A stretch of DNA of 64,000 nucleotides from Enterococcus sp. DIV0212c (GCF_017377505.1 NZ_JAFREN010000001.1:1-64000), one strand, 5' to 3'. Positions 48,111 to 58,120 are shown, numbered from the stretch's first letter. Notes: generated by a model not told the origin, from the letters alone. A program made the numbers and translations.

Positions 48111-48233
48111 AAATTTAAAAGCTGAAAGAGCTCGTTCAACCTTGACAGGAAAATAGGAAAAAATGACTGAGACGTTCTTTGTCTCATTTATTTTTTATCT
48201 TTTTCCCGAAAGGTTAGCTCTTGAAGCTAGATA
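48111..48233 (-). repeat. Covarying structured RNA element, copy C, between ulaA and ulaB
   Basis: On the minus strand, right after the ulaA stop: CTAGCTTC, P1 AAGAGCT with AGCTCTT, inner stem AACCTT with AAGGTT, apical TGAGAC/GTCTCA around AAAGAAC, unpaired GAACG, tail GCTTTTAAATTTAGGAGG. All stems are complete and differ from copies A and B by compensating changes. It leads directly into the ulaB ribosome binding site. Confidence 0.75.
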
Positions 48234-48236
48234 ATG

Positions 48237-49715
48237 TTAAGCACCTTTTGCTGTCATTTTTTTTACATATTCATCATAATCTTCAGCAATCAAGAAATAC
48301 CCATCTGGATTTGCCCGATACTGTAATTGCGGGATTGCCAGCAGTAAAATCACCACTAATGCGACACCAAAATAACCTAAATATTTCATTAGTAAAGTCA
48401 TCACAGGCCAAACTGTCGCCCAATCAAACATACCGATATATCCACCGTACTGAGATAGACCGATAAATGCAGCGATCAACGCAGATCCTAATACTTGTAT
48501 CACACCTGATATGAATGGGAAGATACAAGCAGCTTTAAATCCACCACGGTTATTAGCATAAACAGCGATCACGGCATTATCAAAGAATAATGGAATGAAT
48601 CCAGCGATAACAATGACCGGCGATTTAAATAGAATCAATAAACCAATCGTGATAAATTGTCCCAAAGCACCAAACAAGAAACCTATTGTTACAGCATTAG
48701 GTGATCCAAAACCAAATGTCGCAGCTACATCGATCCCTGGCACGGCTCCTGGTAATAAGGTATTTGAAATTCCTTGAAATGATTCTGTTAACTCAGAAAC
48801 GAATGTCCGGACACCTAATTGTAAAATAGCTAAATAAACAGCAAAGTATAACGCCGTTTCTAAAATATAGAAGAAGAAACTTTGTCCTTCCACCATAAAA
48901 CCAGCTTCAATCAAATAAGCAGGTCCTAATACGACTAAAATGATTCCAAAGAAAAAGAGCATTAAAATTGAGGTCGCTACCATATTTTCATTGAAAATCG
49001 ATAAAAAACCAGGGAGTTGTACATCTTCTAGTTTTCTATTGTTTTTATCTTTCTTCATTTTTTCAGCTAATCTAGCAAAAATATAAACCCCAAACATCTG
49101 TTGATGAGCAATTGCAAACCCTGCTCCTTCAGTAAGATCTTGTGTAATATCAACAGTCAAGTTAGAACCTACTGCCCAATAACAACCTAAAATCAGACCC
49201 ATAATCAATAAAATTTGAATCTGTCCTAAATCAGGAAAGCAAAATAATAAAATCCAAAAAGCAGTTGCTGCTTGCTGTATTTGAACATTACCGGTTGTGA
49301 AGACTGCGCGTAGTTTCGTATATTTTTTAAAACGTACCAACAAAATATTCATAACAAAGGCAATCAATAGTAAAATCATCGTATCACTGAATGTCCGACC
49401 AAATGTTTCTTCGATTCCTGCTGTTACGGCATTTTGACCAAAATAAGGATCAATGACCATCGCATCTAAATCAAAGCGCTCTTTTAATCCAACTAAAATC
49501 GGACGAAAGTTATTGACCAATCCTCCTGAACCAACAGTTAAAATCAAGTAACCTACAGTTGCTTTCAAAAAACCTGCAATACTTTCATATAACGGTTTTT
49601 TCAGTAAAACGTACCCTAAAAGAACGATAAACCCAATTAAAAATGCCGGCTGTGTCAAGATATTGGCAGCAAAGTAATCCCAAATTCCCATTAGAAAATC
49701 TAACACTTGTGTCAT
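48237..49715 (-). CDS. ulaA: PTS ascorbate-type EIIC (UlaA/SgaT)
   Basis: The 492-residue permease of the UlaA/SgaT family has about 11 membrane segments, with GSGGLVNNFRPILVGLKERF near 62, a conserved GTLPGAVPGID-like SNTLLPGAVPGIDVAATFGF near 322 and AGFIPLFFDNAVIAVYANNRGG near 380. It imports L-ascorbate while it is phosphorylated by EIIB. Second PTS gene after ulaC. The C-terminus ends just before the structured element. Confidence 0.94.
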   Translation of the reverse strand: MTQVLDFLMGIWDYFAANILTQPAFLIGFIVLLGYVLLKKPLYESIAGFLKATVGYLILTVGSGGLVNNFRPILVGLKERFDLDAMVIDPYFGQNAVTAGIEETFGRTFSDTMILLLIAFVMNILLVRFKKYTKLRAVFTTGNVQIQQAATAFWILLFCFPDLGQIQILLIMGLILGCYWAVGSNLTVDITQDLTEGAGFAIAHQQMFGVYIFARLAEKMKKDKNNRKLEDVQLPGFLSIFNENMVATSILMLFFFGIILVVLGPAYLIEAGFMVEGQSFFFYILETALYFAVYLAILQLGVRTFVSELTESFQGISNTLLPGAVPGIDVAATFGFGSPNAVTIGFLFGALGQFITIGLLILFKSPVIVIAGFIPLFFDNAVIAVYANNRGGFKAACIFPFISGVIQVLGSALIAAFIGLSQYGGYIGMFDWATVWPVMTLLMKYLGYFGVALVVILLLAIPQLQYRANPDGYFLIAEDYDEYVKKMTAKGA

Positions 49716-49730
49716 TAATTCCCCTTCTTT

Positions 49731-50189
49731 CTATACATCAAAAGTAGCCATTACTTTTTGGTAATCCTCCATCGTTTCCACCGTCATCAATGCTTCGATC
49801 AACCCATCAGTCATTAGCATTTCAGATAACTTAGAAATATTCTCTACATGTTCCTCTTTATTTTTAGCAGCTAAGGTGAAAAATAAACGAGCATTTTTTT
49901 CAGGATTTCCTTCTTCAAAAACAACATCTTGACTCATCTTTGTAAATGAGATCGCTGTTCCTAAAACGCCTTGACTGTCTTCTGAAGAATGCGGCATAGC
50001 CACACCTGGAACAATTACAATATATGGTCCGTATTTTTGAACACATTCTACGATTTCATCAACGTATTGCTGAGCAATGATGCCTTTTTCCAACAACGTC
50101 TGGCAACTAAGAATGACCGCATCTTCCCAGTTTGAAGGAGTTTTTTCACAAAAATTTATTAAGTCATTATCATAAAAATACTTTAGCAT
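49731..50189 (-). CDS. ulaC: PTS ascorbate-type EIIA (UlaC)
   Basis: The 152-residue cytosolic EIIA of the mannitol/fructose type carries the phosphorylated His in VPGVAMPHSSED (about His70). It receives phosphate from HPr. AGGAGA precedes the ATG. It lies 15 nt from both ulaG and ulaA in the operon. Confidence 0.92.
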   Translation of the reverse strand: MLKYFYDNDLINFCEKTPSNWEDAVILSCQTLLEKGIIAQQYVDEIVECVQKYGPYIVIVPGVAMPHSSEDSQGVLGTAISFTKMSQDVVFEEGNPEKNARLFFTLAAKNKEEHVENISKLSEMLMTDGLIEALMTVETMEDYQKVMATFDV

Positions 50190-50204
50190 TGAATTTCTCC
50201 TCTC

Positions 50205-51269
50205 TTATAAAAATGATGGAAATGGCGTGTCATTATCCGTTGTAAAGACATCATCAAATCCGCGATAAAAATTAAATTCTAGTTTATCTTTGTCATTTGG
50301 ATACGTAAATTTCCCGCCAACTTGCCAAATGAATGGTTTAAATTGATAATCTAAACGATCTTTTTTAAATTTCCAGATTTCGGTAATTTCTTTAGGGTCC
50401 GCCATAAAGTTTGCCCAAATATCATAATGAACAGGAATAACTACCTTCGCATTTAGCGATTCAGCCATCCGCAACATATCGACAGAAGTAACTTTATCTG
50501 TGATTCCCCGTGGATTTTCTCCATATGCCCCTAAACAAACATCGATTTTGTGTTCGTTGCCGTGTTTAGCAAACATGTTAGAATAGTGAGAATCTCCGGC
50601 ATGATAAATATTTCCGCCACTTGTTTCAAATAAATAGTTCACTGCAATTTCATCCATATCTTGCGGGACTTTCCCTTTTAATGTTACTTCTGGATCTTCA
50701 CAAGTAACTAATGCAGTTCTGTCAAAGGCTTCTAAAGCAACGATTTTTATATCTTTGATTGAAAGACTATCTCCAGGTTTTACAATAGTGGTATTCTCTT
50801 TTGGGATCCCCCACTTCAACCAAGTTTCAACGACTTCTTTCGGTCCAATAAAACGAGCATCCGGGCAATTTTGATAAACAGCCGCTGCAGTATTGATATC
50901 CAAATGATCAGAATGAATATGGGTAACGACTAGCGCATCAACATTTTTCACTGCAAATGGATCGATCACAAAAGGTTGTGTTCTAAGATTAGGCTGCATA
51001 TTCTCACACCCACTCATTCGCATCATTTGATGACCTTTCTTCATCTTGCCATTTCCATGCGTTCTCTTTCCTGTACCGCACCATAAATCACATAAAATAT
51101 TCGTGCCTTCATGTGACTTTAACCAAATTCCAGTACAGCCTAACCACCACATAGAGACTGTCCCTGCTTTTACTTCTTCTTGCTCGATCTCTTCATTCAA
51201 ATAAGTTCCCCATTCAGGAAACGTACTTAAAATCCAGCTTTCTTTTGTTACATCATGAATTGTTGCCAT
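50205..51269 (-). CDS. ulaG: L-ascorbate-6-phosphate lactonase (UlaG)
   Basis: Metallo-beta-lactamase-fold enzyme that opens L-ascorbate 6-phosphate to 3-keto-L-gulonate 6-phosphate. 354 aa with [20 protein letters not shown] near 36, the metal motif [13 protein letters not shown] near 130, HAGDSHYSN near 230 and [13 protein letters not shown] near 290. The start [10 protein letters not shown] at 51269 follows GGAGGGATC; a longer in-frame extension has no support. First gene of the operon. Confidence 0.94.
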   Translation of the reverse strand: MATIHDVTKESWILSTFPEWGTYLNEEIEQEEVKAGTVSMWWLGCTGIWLKSHEGTNILCDLWCGTGKRTHGNGKMKKGHQMMRMSGCENMQPNLRTQPFVIDPFAVKNVDALVVTHIHSDHLDINTAAAVYQNCPDARFIGPKEVVETWLKWGIPKENTTIVKPGDSLSIKDIKIVALEAFDRTALVTCEDPEVTLKGKVPQDMDEIAVNYLFETSGGNIYHAGDSHYSNMFAKHGNEHKIDVCLGAYGENPRGITDKVTSVDMLRMAESLNAKVVIPVHYDIWANFMADPKEITEIWKFKKDRLDYQFKPFIWQVGGKFTYPNDKDKLEFNFYRGFDDVFTTDNDTPFPSFL

Positions 51270-51309
51270 ATGATCCCTCCATAGTATCTCAATCTCGATT
51301 ACACTTTTC

Positions 51310-51354
51310 ATTCTACAATATTTTAAACCGTTTTCAATCTTTTTATACGATCGT
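51310..51354 (-). promoter_or_regulatory. ula operon promoter with cre-like site
   Basis: On the minus strand TTGAAA (51337-51332), 16 nt, TAGAAT (51315-51310). The -35 lies in TTGAAAACGGTTTAA, one or two mismatches from the cre consensus, so CcpA control is likely. An ACGATCGT palindrome (51347-51354) just upstream could be a specific operator. Confidence 0.5.
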
Positions 51355-51465
51355 TTAACCATTTTAAGAATGTTTCTGTTGAAAATAAACATAATAAAGT
51401 CTATACCACCATTTTTTATGTTCATATAGATTTTTTTATGATATAGTGACGTTGAGGTGATGGAT

Positions 51466-52230
51466 ATGAAAAAATTTATTTGGAAAAGTATTTACTTTGG
51501 AAAAAAAGGACTTTTATGGGTTGTTTACATGTTGTTTGCTGGATATATCTACTATTTAGTTACTAATTCCCAAGATTTAGGAACCAAGTTCATTTTTGGT
51601 GGAATTGGATGTATCGTTCTAAGTATTGTGTTACTTTTTGAATATTTGAAAAATATATATGAAAAGATGATTTATGCTTTAACTGTTGATTGTGATCTAA
51701 AACGAGCAGCTGAGTTAAAATCTAAATTGCAGAGAAAAGATTTGTTTAATGGCTTTAAACAGTCTATTATTATTTTTGACAGCTTACTTTTATTAGACGA
51801 AGGAAATTATGCCGTTTGTTTGGAACATTTAAATAAAAATCGACAATTTTTCCATTCCACTTTGGATTACCTCTTCATTTATTATCATACGCAAATGTAT
51901 TGCTATTCTTTTTTAAAAGATGAAGAAAATTTAAAAACTGTCTTAGATCAATTGTCTAAATTAAAACATGTTAAAAAGAAACAGATGCGTGGTTTATTTT
52001 CATGGCATGAAATTACTGGAATGAAATACTTCTATCAAAATAGAAATAAAAAATGTTTGAATGAATTAGATTTGGTTGATAAAAATCGTTTGAATAATCG
52101 AGAATTGACTTATATTTTATATCTAAAAGGTCACTGTTTACTTCGATTAAATCAAACATCTGAAGGTTATCGTTTATTAAAAGAAGCCAAAGAGCTGGGA
52201 AATACACTTGCGGTTGCCCAAGTGATTTAG
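51466..52230 (+). CDS. Membrane-anchored protein of unknown function with TPR-like C-terminal part
   Basis: Two N-terminal membrane segments (about 14-33 and 41-62) are followed by a cytosolic helical region with repeated amphipathic helices and a final [20 protein letters not shown] resembling a tetratricopeptide unit. About 254 aa. No family recognised. The start at 51466 is 8 nt after GAGG. It is divergent from ulaG and 15 nt upstream of the DeoR regulator gene, so it may be linked to the ula system. Confidence 0.6.
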   Translation: MKKFIWKSIYFGKKGLLWVVYMLFAGYIYYLVTNSQDLGTKFIFGGIGCIVLSIVLLFEYLKNIYEKMIYALTVDCDLKRAAELKSKLQRKDLFNGFKQSIIIFDSLLLLDEGNYAVCLEHLNKNRQFFHSTLDYLFIYYHTQMYCYSFLKDEENLKTVLDQLSKLKHVKKKQMRGLFSWHEITGMKYFYQNRNKKCLNELDLVDKNRLNNRELTYILYLKGHCLLRLNQTSEGYRLLKEAKELGNTLAVAQVI

Positions 52231-52245
52231 AGTGGAGGAAAATGA

Positions 52246-53013
52246 ATGAAAAGCTCACACAAAACAATTAAAGAACGCCGAGATAAATTGCTCGAGTTAT
52301 TGAATACCCAAACAAGTCTGCTAGTTAAAGACATCAGCGATGAACTTGCTGTATCTGAAATAACAGTCCGACGAGATTTAACCGCTTTAGAAAAAATGGG
52401 GCTAGTACAACGAGCACATGGAAAAGCACAAATCGTTCAAAAAACTGGTACTGAAGATTATAATGAAGAAATTGAAGTATTGAAAAATGCGATTGCTAAA
52501 AAAGCGGCAGAATTTGTGAAAGAAGGAAATACATTATTTATCAATACTGGTTCCACCGCTTTATCCTCTTTAAAAAATTTAGAAAACAAACGTGTGACGA
52601 TCGTCACTAATAATGTAAAAGTAGCGAATCTTGATCATAATCCAAATTCAACTGTTATTTTATCTGGAGGCGAGATTCGTTTTCCTAAAGAAGCATTAGT
52701 TGGCGATATTGCCATCGATTCATTTTCAAAAATGTCTTCTGATATTTCAATTATCGGTTGCTCCGGTCTTAGTCTTGAAAATGGCATTACAACTCCTGTT
52801 TTACATGAATCAAAAATCAATTCACTGATCATCGAGCGTACAAACGGTTTAGTGATCGTTGTTGCAGATTATCGAAAAATTGGTTTTTCATCTAACTTTA
52901 CCAGTGGCAATATCAAAGACATTAATTATTTGATCACTGATACATTTGCCTCACCAGAAGTTATTCGAGAAATTGAAAAACAAGGTGTACAAGTAATTCA
53001 GGTTGAAATATGA
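52246..53013 (+). CDS. DeoR-family regulator, probable ascorbate operon regulator
   Basis: The 255-residue protein has the N-terminal DeoR helix-turn-helix (KERRDKLLELLNTQTSLLVK, then VSEITVRRDLTALEKMG near 35) and a C-terminal sensor domain (INTGSTALSSLKNL near 100, VLSGGEIRFPKEALVGD near 140). Such proteins bind phosphorylated sugars. The ula regulators of Enterobacteria are also DeoR family. The location next to the divergent ula operon makes it the likely regulator. Confidence 0.82.
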   Translation: MKSSHKTIKERRDKLLELLNTQTSLLVKDISDELAVSEITVRRDLTALEKMGLVQRAHGKAQIVQKTGTEDYNEEIEVLKNAIAKKAAEFVKEGNTLFINTGSTALSSLKNLENKRVTIVTNNVKVANLDHNPNSTVILSGGEIRFPKEALVGDIAIDSFSKMSSDISIIGCSGLSLENGITTPVLHESKINSLIIERTNGLVIVVADYRKIGFSSNFTSGNIKDINYLITDTFASPEVIREIEKQGVQVIQVEI

Positions 53014-53034
53014 AATACAAAGATTTTTATTAAA

Positions 53035-53068
53035 AAAAAGTATAGCTTCTAAGCTTAGCTACACTTTA
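53035..53068 (+). terminator. Hairpin after the DeoR gene
   Basis: AAGTATAGCT and AGCTACACTT pair around TCTAAGCTT. It lies between the DeoR and LysR genes. The T-run is short, so termination may be partial. Confidence 0.4.
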
Positions 53069-53087
53069 AATATGGAGGGATGGTATT

Positions 53088-54017
53088 TTGCGGATCAAAC
53101 AATTGGATTACATCGTAAAAATCGTTGAATTAGGATCAGTTAATGAAGCAGCGAAACATCTCTTCATCACTCAACCAAGTCTTTCAACTGCTGTCAAAGA
53201 ACTTGAACAAGAAATGGGCATCCAAATTTTTCAACGGACGCAAAAAGGGATGATTCTAACAAATGAAGGAACAGAATTTTTATCTTATGCTCGACAAATT
53301 TTAGAACAAGTAGATTTGATGGAGGAAAAATACAAAGGCACCGAAACTAGACGAAGACTGTTCTCTGTTTCAGCGCAGCATTACGCTTTTGCGGTACACG
53401 CATATGTTCAGCTAATTAAATCTTATGAACAAAATGAATATGAATTTACCTTTCGAGAAACACAAACGAACAATATCATTGAAGATGTGAGTACCTTTCA
53501 AAGTGAACTTGGTATTTTATACTTAAACGCATTCAACGAAAAAGTGATTCGTAAATTATTAAAAGAAAAACAGTTAAATTTTTACCCTTTGTTTATCGCT
53601 CATCCTCATGTTTTTGTGAGTAAAAAAAATCCTTTAGTAGGAAAAAAATCAGTGACTTTATCCGATTTAGAAAATTTTCCTTATCTTTCGTTTGAACAAG
53701 GACAATTAAATTCTTTTCACTTTTCTGAAGAAATTTTAAGCACACTTTACCATAAAAAAAGCATTCGTGTCAGTGATCGAGCAACGTTATTTAATTTTCT
53801 GATTGGTCTTGATGGTTATACGATCAGTTCAGGAGTTTTAAGCCGTGAGCTAAATGATGAAAATATTGTTGCCTTGCCATTGGATGTGGATGAAACAATG
53901 GAAATCGGCTGGATTCATCATGCTCAGTTGCCTTTATCACCTATGGGAGAAGAATATTTGCGTTACTTAAAAGAACACATCATTGATTACGGATTCACAG
54001 TTTTTAAAGAAGAGTAA
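53088..54017 (+). CDS. LysR-family transcriptional regulator
   Basis: The 309-residue regulator has an N-terminal winged helix (LDYIVKIVELGSVNEAAKHL, ITQPSLSTAVKELEQEMGI) and a periplasmic-binding-like effector domain (from about 90; RRLFSVSAQHYAFAVHAYV). The start is TTG at 53088 after GGAGGG. Target is unknown. It follows the DeoR gene and is convergent with rlmN. Confidence 0.9.
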   Translation: MRIKQLDYIVKIVELGSVNEAAKHLFITQPSLSTAVKELEQEMGIQIFQRTQKGMILTNEGTEFLSYARQILEQVDLMEEKYKGTETRRRLFSVSAQHYAFAVHAYVQLIKSYEQNEYEFTFRETQTNNIIEDVSTFQSELGILYLNAFNEKVIRKLLKEKQLNFYPLFIAHPHVFVSKKNPLVGKKSVTLSDLENFPYLSFEQGQLNSFHFSEEILSTLYHKKSIRVSDRATLFNFLIGLDGYTISSGVLSRELNDENIVALPLDVDETMEIGWIHHAQLPLSPMGEEYLRYLKEHIIDYGFTVFKEE

Positions 54018-54033
54018 AGAAGGAGGATGTGAC

Positions 54034-54150
54034 TTAGGTTCGAGCAATTGGACTAAAAACCGCACAATGCATAAAACGCATTGTGCGGTTTTTAGGAAAT
54101 TGTCGAAGAACCTGACTTTTTCACACCGTTTATTCAGCTTTTTGATGACG
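54034..54150. repeat. Long-palindrome repeat, copy 2
   Basis: The perfect 18-bp inverted repeat is at 54053-54070 and 54078-54095 with outer stems AGGTTC/GAACCT and CAATT/AATTG. It is nearly identical to the copy at 1577-1690; the few differences fall outside the core stem. It lies between the convergent LysR and rlmN genes. Confidence 0.75.
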
Positions 54151-54208
54151 TTAATAAAGCTCGAAGGGTTTTGTCCCAGTCATTATTCAGCTTCTTTTTT
54201 TATACCTA

Positions 54209-55279
54209 TTAGCGAGTTTTCTCCGCTTTCTTGATTTGCTTACTTCTTAATTGTCCGCAAGCCGCATCGATATCTGTACCGTATTCTTTTCTAATAACAC
54301 AGTTGACGCCGTTTTTCTTCAAAATATCATAGAATTTCAACACATCTGCTTTTTCACTACGGCTATATTGATCATGTTCACTAACTGGATTATATGGAAT
54401 CAAGTTGACGAAGGTTAATTTCTTCTTGTCCTTCAATAAATCTGCCAATTGTTGGGCATGTTCTGGAAGATCGTTCACATGACTCAACATAATATATTCA
54501 AACGTAATTCGACGATTCGTTTTTTCCAAATACTCATCTACGGCTTCCATTAACTTCTCAATTGGGAAACTGCGGTTGATACGCATGATCGATGTCCGAA
54601 CGTCATTATTTGGTGCATGTAAAGAAATCGCTAAATTGACTTGTAGGCCATTATTCGCAAATTCTTTGATTTTTGGTACTAAACCACTTGTTGAAACCGT
54701 AATGTGGCGAGCGCCAATTGCCAAGCCTTTTGGATCGTTGATCGTATGTAGGAAATTCATTAAATTATCGTAATTATCAAACGGCTCACCGATTCCCATC
54801 ACAACAATATGACTTACACGTTCACCTTCGCCACGTTCATCAAAATAATGTTGAACGAGCATGATTTGTGCAACGATCTCTCCAGCTGTTAAATCACGTT
54901 GTTTTTTAAGTAAACCACTTGCACAGAAGGTACAGCCGATATTACAACCTACTTGCGTTGTTACACAAACAGACATACCATATTCTTGTCGCATCAAGAC
55001 TGTTTCGATCATATTTTTGTCAGGTAACTCAAAAAGGTATTTCACTGTGCCATCTTTCGCTTCTTGGATGATTACTTGACGCAATGGATTGATAATAAAG
55101 TTTTCTTCCAATAAATCAATGACATCTTTTGATAAATTAGTCATTTCATTAAAGGCCATGACACGTTTGATATAGAGCCATTCCCATACTTGAGTAGCCC
55201 GAAACTTTCTTTCGTCATGTTCTATAAACCATGCGATCAGTTCTTCTTTTGTTAAACCATAAATGGACGCTTTTTCCAC
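54209..55279 (-). CDS. rlmN: Dual-specificity 23S rRNA (A2503-C2)/tRNA methyltransferase RlmN
   Basis: Radical-SAM methyltransferase that methylates A2503 of 23S rRNA and A37 of some tRNAs. 356 residues: the [4Fe-4S] ligands in [12 protein letters not shown] near 115, the [11 protein letters not shown] region, SLHAPN near 205 and the C-terminal CGQLRSK with the catalytic Cys, and the N-terminal helical domain. All motif Cys are present. ATG follows AGGAAG. The LysR gene is convergent. Confidence 0.96.
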   Translation of the reverse strand: MEKASIYGLTKEELIAWFIEHDERKFRATQVWEWLYIKRVMAFNEMTNLSKDVIDLLEENFIINPLRQVIIQEAKDGTVKYLFELPDKNMIETVLMRQEYGMSVCVTTQVGCNIGCTFCASGLLKKQRDLTAGEIVAQIMLVQHYFDERGEGERVSHIVVMGIGEPFDNYDNLMNFLHTINDPKGLAIGARHITVSTSGLVPKIKEFANNGLQVNLAISLHAPNNDVRTSIMRINRSFPIEKLMEAVDEYLEKTNRRITFEYIMLSHVNDLPEHAQQLADLLKDKKKLTFVNLIPYNPVSEHDQYSRSEKADVLKFYDILKKNGVNCVIRKEYGTDIDAACGQLRSKQIKKAEKTR

Positions 55280-55420
55280 TAGTTTTCTTCCTCATTTCTT
55301 CTAAACATTCGCTTCATACTATAACTTATTGTATCCGATTTGTCCATAAGCTATCTAGTGAATCACAACTATCATCCTTAGCTAACTGATGTACTTTTTT
55401 CTCTTAATTCAAAATTTAAA

Positions 55421-55490
55421 GCCCGAAGAGGATGTGACAAATATAGCACTTTGCGAATAAACGCTTTTGTCTTTCCCCTACGGACTTCTA
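55421..55490. repeat. Degenerate relic of the two-hairpin repeat
   Basis: GCCCGAAGAGGATGTGACAA and GAATAAACGCTTTTGTCTTT resemble pieces of the repeat family (GAATAAAYG, CGCTTYTGTC) but the hairpins are incomplete. It lies in the spacer between rlmN and the ABC permease. Confidence 0.3.
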
Positions 55491-55493
55491 TTT

Positions 55494-57317
55494 TTATGCT
55501 TGGACTAAACGATATACTTTCTTGAAATAAAAGACACGAGCAATTAGATAATATGCAATCTGAATCAAGATAAACATGCCTAAAACTTGCCATCCTGCCA
55601 TCTGCATTCCTTGATCAAACATATGGTACATTGCGGTCAACGCTACTGCTCCATGAATTACAGAAACAATGATTGGTGTAAAGAACAAGATCCCCACTTG
55701 CTGATAAATCATTTTCTTTAATTCTTTTTTTGCTAGACCCATTTTATAAATCATCTTGAATTTTTCTACATCTACATCCATGTCACTATACAATCTGAAG
55801 TATAAGAAACTTCCAGCTGAAACAAAGAAGACGATCCCGATAAATACTCCGACAAATAAAATTGGGGCAAACTCATTTGTGATTGACTGTTTTGAAAAAG
55901 TTCTTGCCATAAATGACATATTTTTTTCTTGTGTTTTACCAATCGATACTAATTCATCATACCCAACATTTTTTGGCTGCCAAACAGTGGTTATCGTAGT
56001 TTCACTATTTTGTAATTGAGTGTCGTCAGGTACTAATACTATCGTACCGTATGCTGAAACTACTCCTGTTTTTGCTGCTTTATTCACTGACAATGTTGCA
56101 CCATCCGGCAGTTTCACTTCATGTATTGTAGTTTCTTTCATACCAATATCATTACTTGATAATAATTGAACTGCTTGACCTTGTGTTTGAATCGTCGGTT
56201 GTTTAGCTAGTTCAGCCAGATGATTGAACTGTGACTCTTTCACAAAACTGACTTGGTCCGTGTTCGTATAGGTTGTTAGTTCACCTTCATCTACTTCGAT
56301 CCCTTTATCTGCTAATAATTTTGTAAAATCTTGTTTGATTTGTGCTGTCTCATCAGCAGTTCCCGTGATTTGAAATTCATAAGGAACTTGATTCATCGCA
56401 TTTAAAATCATATTTTGGAAACCATATAACGTTCCGATCGCCGCAAAAGCGACTGTTGAAATAATCGAAACTAAGAAAAATGAGCGTGCATTGTCCTTCA
56501 TACGAAATGCTAAATCTGAAAATACAACCATATTTGTCTTTTTCCAAAAAATAGATTGTTTCTTTTTCAAACGCTCAATGATCGAAACACTTAACTGATT
56601 AAATAAAAAGCGTGTCCCAGTAACTACTAATAAAATTACTGGAATCATAACCATTGGCACCAGCATCCCTTTGACCAATAAAGCTACTGCATAACCTAGT
56701 CCAATCAAAACAACGGCCAAAACAGTTTTCAGACGAGAGCTTTTAAGTGTCCCTTTGCCTAATTCACCGGCTTTTAATAATTCCTGTAAGCTTAATTTTG
56801 GCAAACGGAATTGAATAAAGAAGGAAATAGCTAAAAATAAAATAGCAAAAGAAATAATTGTTAATCCCAATGCTTGTGTTGGGAAATAAAAACCAAACTT
56901 CACATGCATCAATTTATTGCTTAGCCATAAAATTACTTGTGAAAAACCGATTCCTGCAATGGCACCGATAATCGTAGCAAAAAAACCAATAACTAAATTT
57001 TCAATAAAAACCATTTTTTTTAATTGCTTAGGACTCATTCCTTGAATCATCAACAGTCCAAATTCTTTTTTCCTAGACTGAATGAAAACGTCCATTGAGT
57101 ACAGAACAAAGAAAAATGCAAAGCCATAAATGATGATTGCAGCTGCCAACATTCCTATCTGAGCCTTTTGATTTAACCCATTAGCTAAAGCTGGATGAAA
57201 CGCAAAGACTGTAAACGTGAAGAACACCATTACCGAAAATAGCGTGCTTAGGAAATAAGCCATATACAGATGCTTATTTCTTAAGGTATTTCGAATGACA
57301 AATTGACTAAAACTCAT
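55494..57317 (-). CDS. ABC transporter permease, BceB/FtsX family
   Basis: The 607-residue protein has ten predicted membrane segments with a large extracytoplasmic loop between segments 7 and 8 (about residues 310-495, soluble sequence with YTNTDQVSFVKESQ). It begins FSQFVIRNTLRNKHLYMAYF, typical of BceB/VraG permeases that protect against peptide antibiotics by sensing or removing them. The start at 57317 overlaps the ATPase stop. No BceRS two-component genes are adjacent. Confidence 0.88.
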   Translation of the reverse strand: MSFSQFVIRNTLRNKHLYMAYFLSTLFSVMVFFTFTVFAFHPALANGLNQKAQIGMLAAAIIIYGFAFFFVLYSMDVFIQSRKKEFGLLMIQGMSPKQLKKMVFIENLVIGFFATIIGAIAGIGFSQVILWLSNKLMHVKFGFYFPTQALGLTIISFAILFLAISFFIQFRLPKLSLQELLKAGELGKGTLKSSRLKTVLAVVLIGLGYAVALLVKGMLVPMVMIPVILLVVTGTRFLFNQLSVSIIERLKKKQSIFWKKTNMVVFSDLAFRMKDNARSFFLVSIISTVAFAAIGTLYGFQNMILNAMNQVPYEFQITGTADETAQIKQDFTKLLADKGIEVDEGELTTYTNTDQVSFVKESQFNHLAELAKQPTIQTQGQAVQLLSSNDIGMKETTIHEVKLPDGATLSVNKAAKTGVVSAYGTIVLVPDDTQLQNSETTITTVWQPKNVGYDELVSIGKTQEKNMSFMARTFSKQSITNEFAPILFVGVFIGIVFFVSAGSFLYFRLYSDMDVDVEKFKMIYKMGLAKKELKKMIYQQVGILFFTPIIVSVIHGAVALTAMYHMFDQGMQMAGWQVLGMFILIQIAYYLIARVFYFKKVYRLVQA

Positions 57318-58056
57318 TATCGACACCTTCAATCTCAGATAGCTTTATCATAATTTCATCATAAAACATTTTTTGATTGCCATTGTGATGAATTTCATCA
57401 ACTAATTCTCCATCTTTGATAAAGACGATTCGCTTGCAGTAACTTGCAGCTAGCGGATCATGAGTAACCATTAAGATCGTAGCTTTTTCTTCTTCATTTA
57501 ATTGCTGTAATAGCTGCATAACATCTTTTGACGATTTTGTATCTAAATTTCCTGTGGGTTCATCGGCTAATAATAATTGCGGTTGATGGATCATTGCACG
57601 GGCGACTGCTACACGTTGAGCCTGTCCACCAGAAATTTCTGCAATCCGTTTTTTTAACAAACTAGCAATTCCTAATCGATCAGCTAAAAGGTTTAACTGT
57701 TTTTTCATGACCGAGATCTTTTCACCATCTAAAGTTAATGGCAATACAATATTTTCTTCAACTGTTAATGTCGGCATTAAGTTAAAACTTTGGAAAATAA
57801 AACCTAACTCTCTCCGTCTAAATTTAGCAATTTCTTCTTGGTTTAACTGATTTGGGTCTTTCCCATTCATTAAAATATGTCCTGAAGTTGGCTGGTCAAT
57901 CGTTGCTAAAAGATTCAAAAAGGTACTTTTTCCGCTTCCAGATGGTCCCATAATACCAATAAACTCACTATCATTAACGGTTAAATTTAAACCTTTCAAT
58001 GCTTCATATTTGATTTCTTCTCCATATATTTTAGATAATTTTTCTACTTGTAACAT
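57307..58056 (-). CDS. ABC transporter ATPase, BceA family
   Basis: The 249-residue nucleotide-binding protein has Walker A GPSGSGKST near 37, Q-loop GFIFQSFNL, signature SGGQAQRVAVARA near 143, Walker B LLLADEPTGNLD near 161 and H-loop MVTHDPLAA near 198. The LolD/MacB-like MEKL type pairs with the FtsX-like permease downstream, with which it overlaps by 11 nt. Confidence 0.95.
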   Translation of the reverse strand: MLQVEKLSKIYGEEIKYEALKGLNLTVNDSEFIGIMGPSGSGKSTFLNLLATIDQPTSGHILMNGKDPNQLNQEEIAKFRRRELGFIFQSFNLMPTLTVEENIVLPLTLDGEKISVMKKQLNLLADRLGIASLLKKRIAEISGGQAQRVAVARAMIHQPQLLLADEPTGNLDTKSSKDVMQLLQQLNEEEKATILMVTHDPLAASYCKRIVFIKDGELVDEIHHNGNQKMFYDEIMIKLSEIEGVDNEF

Positions 58057-58120
58057 TTTATCTCTCCTTTTCTCTACTTTTTTAGTCTAATATAATTACA
58101 ATAAACGCACCATAGAAAAA

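Noticed and set aside
51270..51425. N-terminal extension of ulaG
   Set aside because: The extra residues are unlike UlaG, cover the predicted promoter and cre-like site, and the ATG at 51269 has GGAGGGATC upstream.
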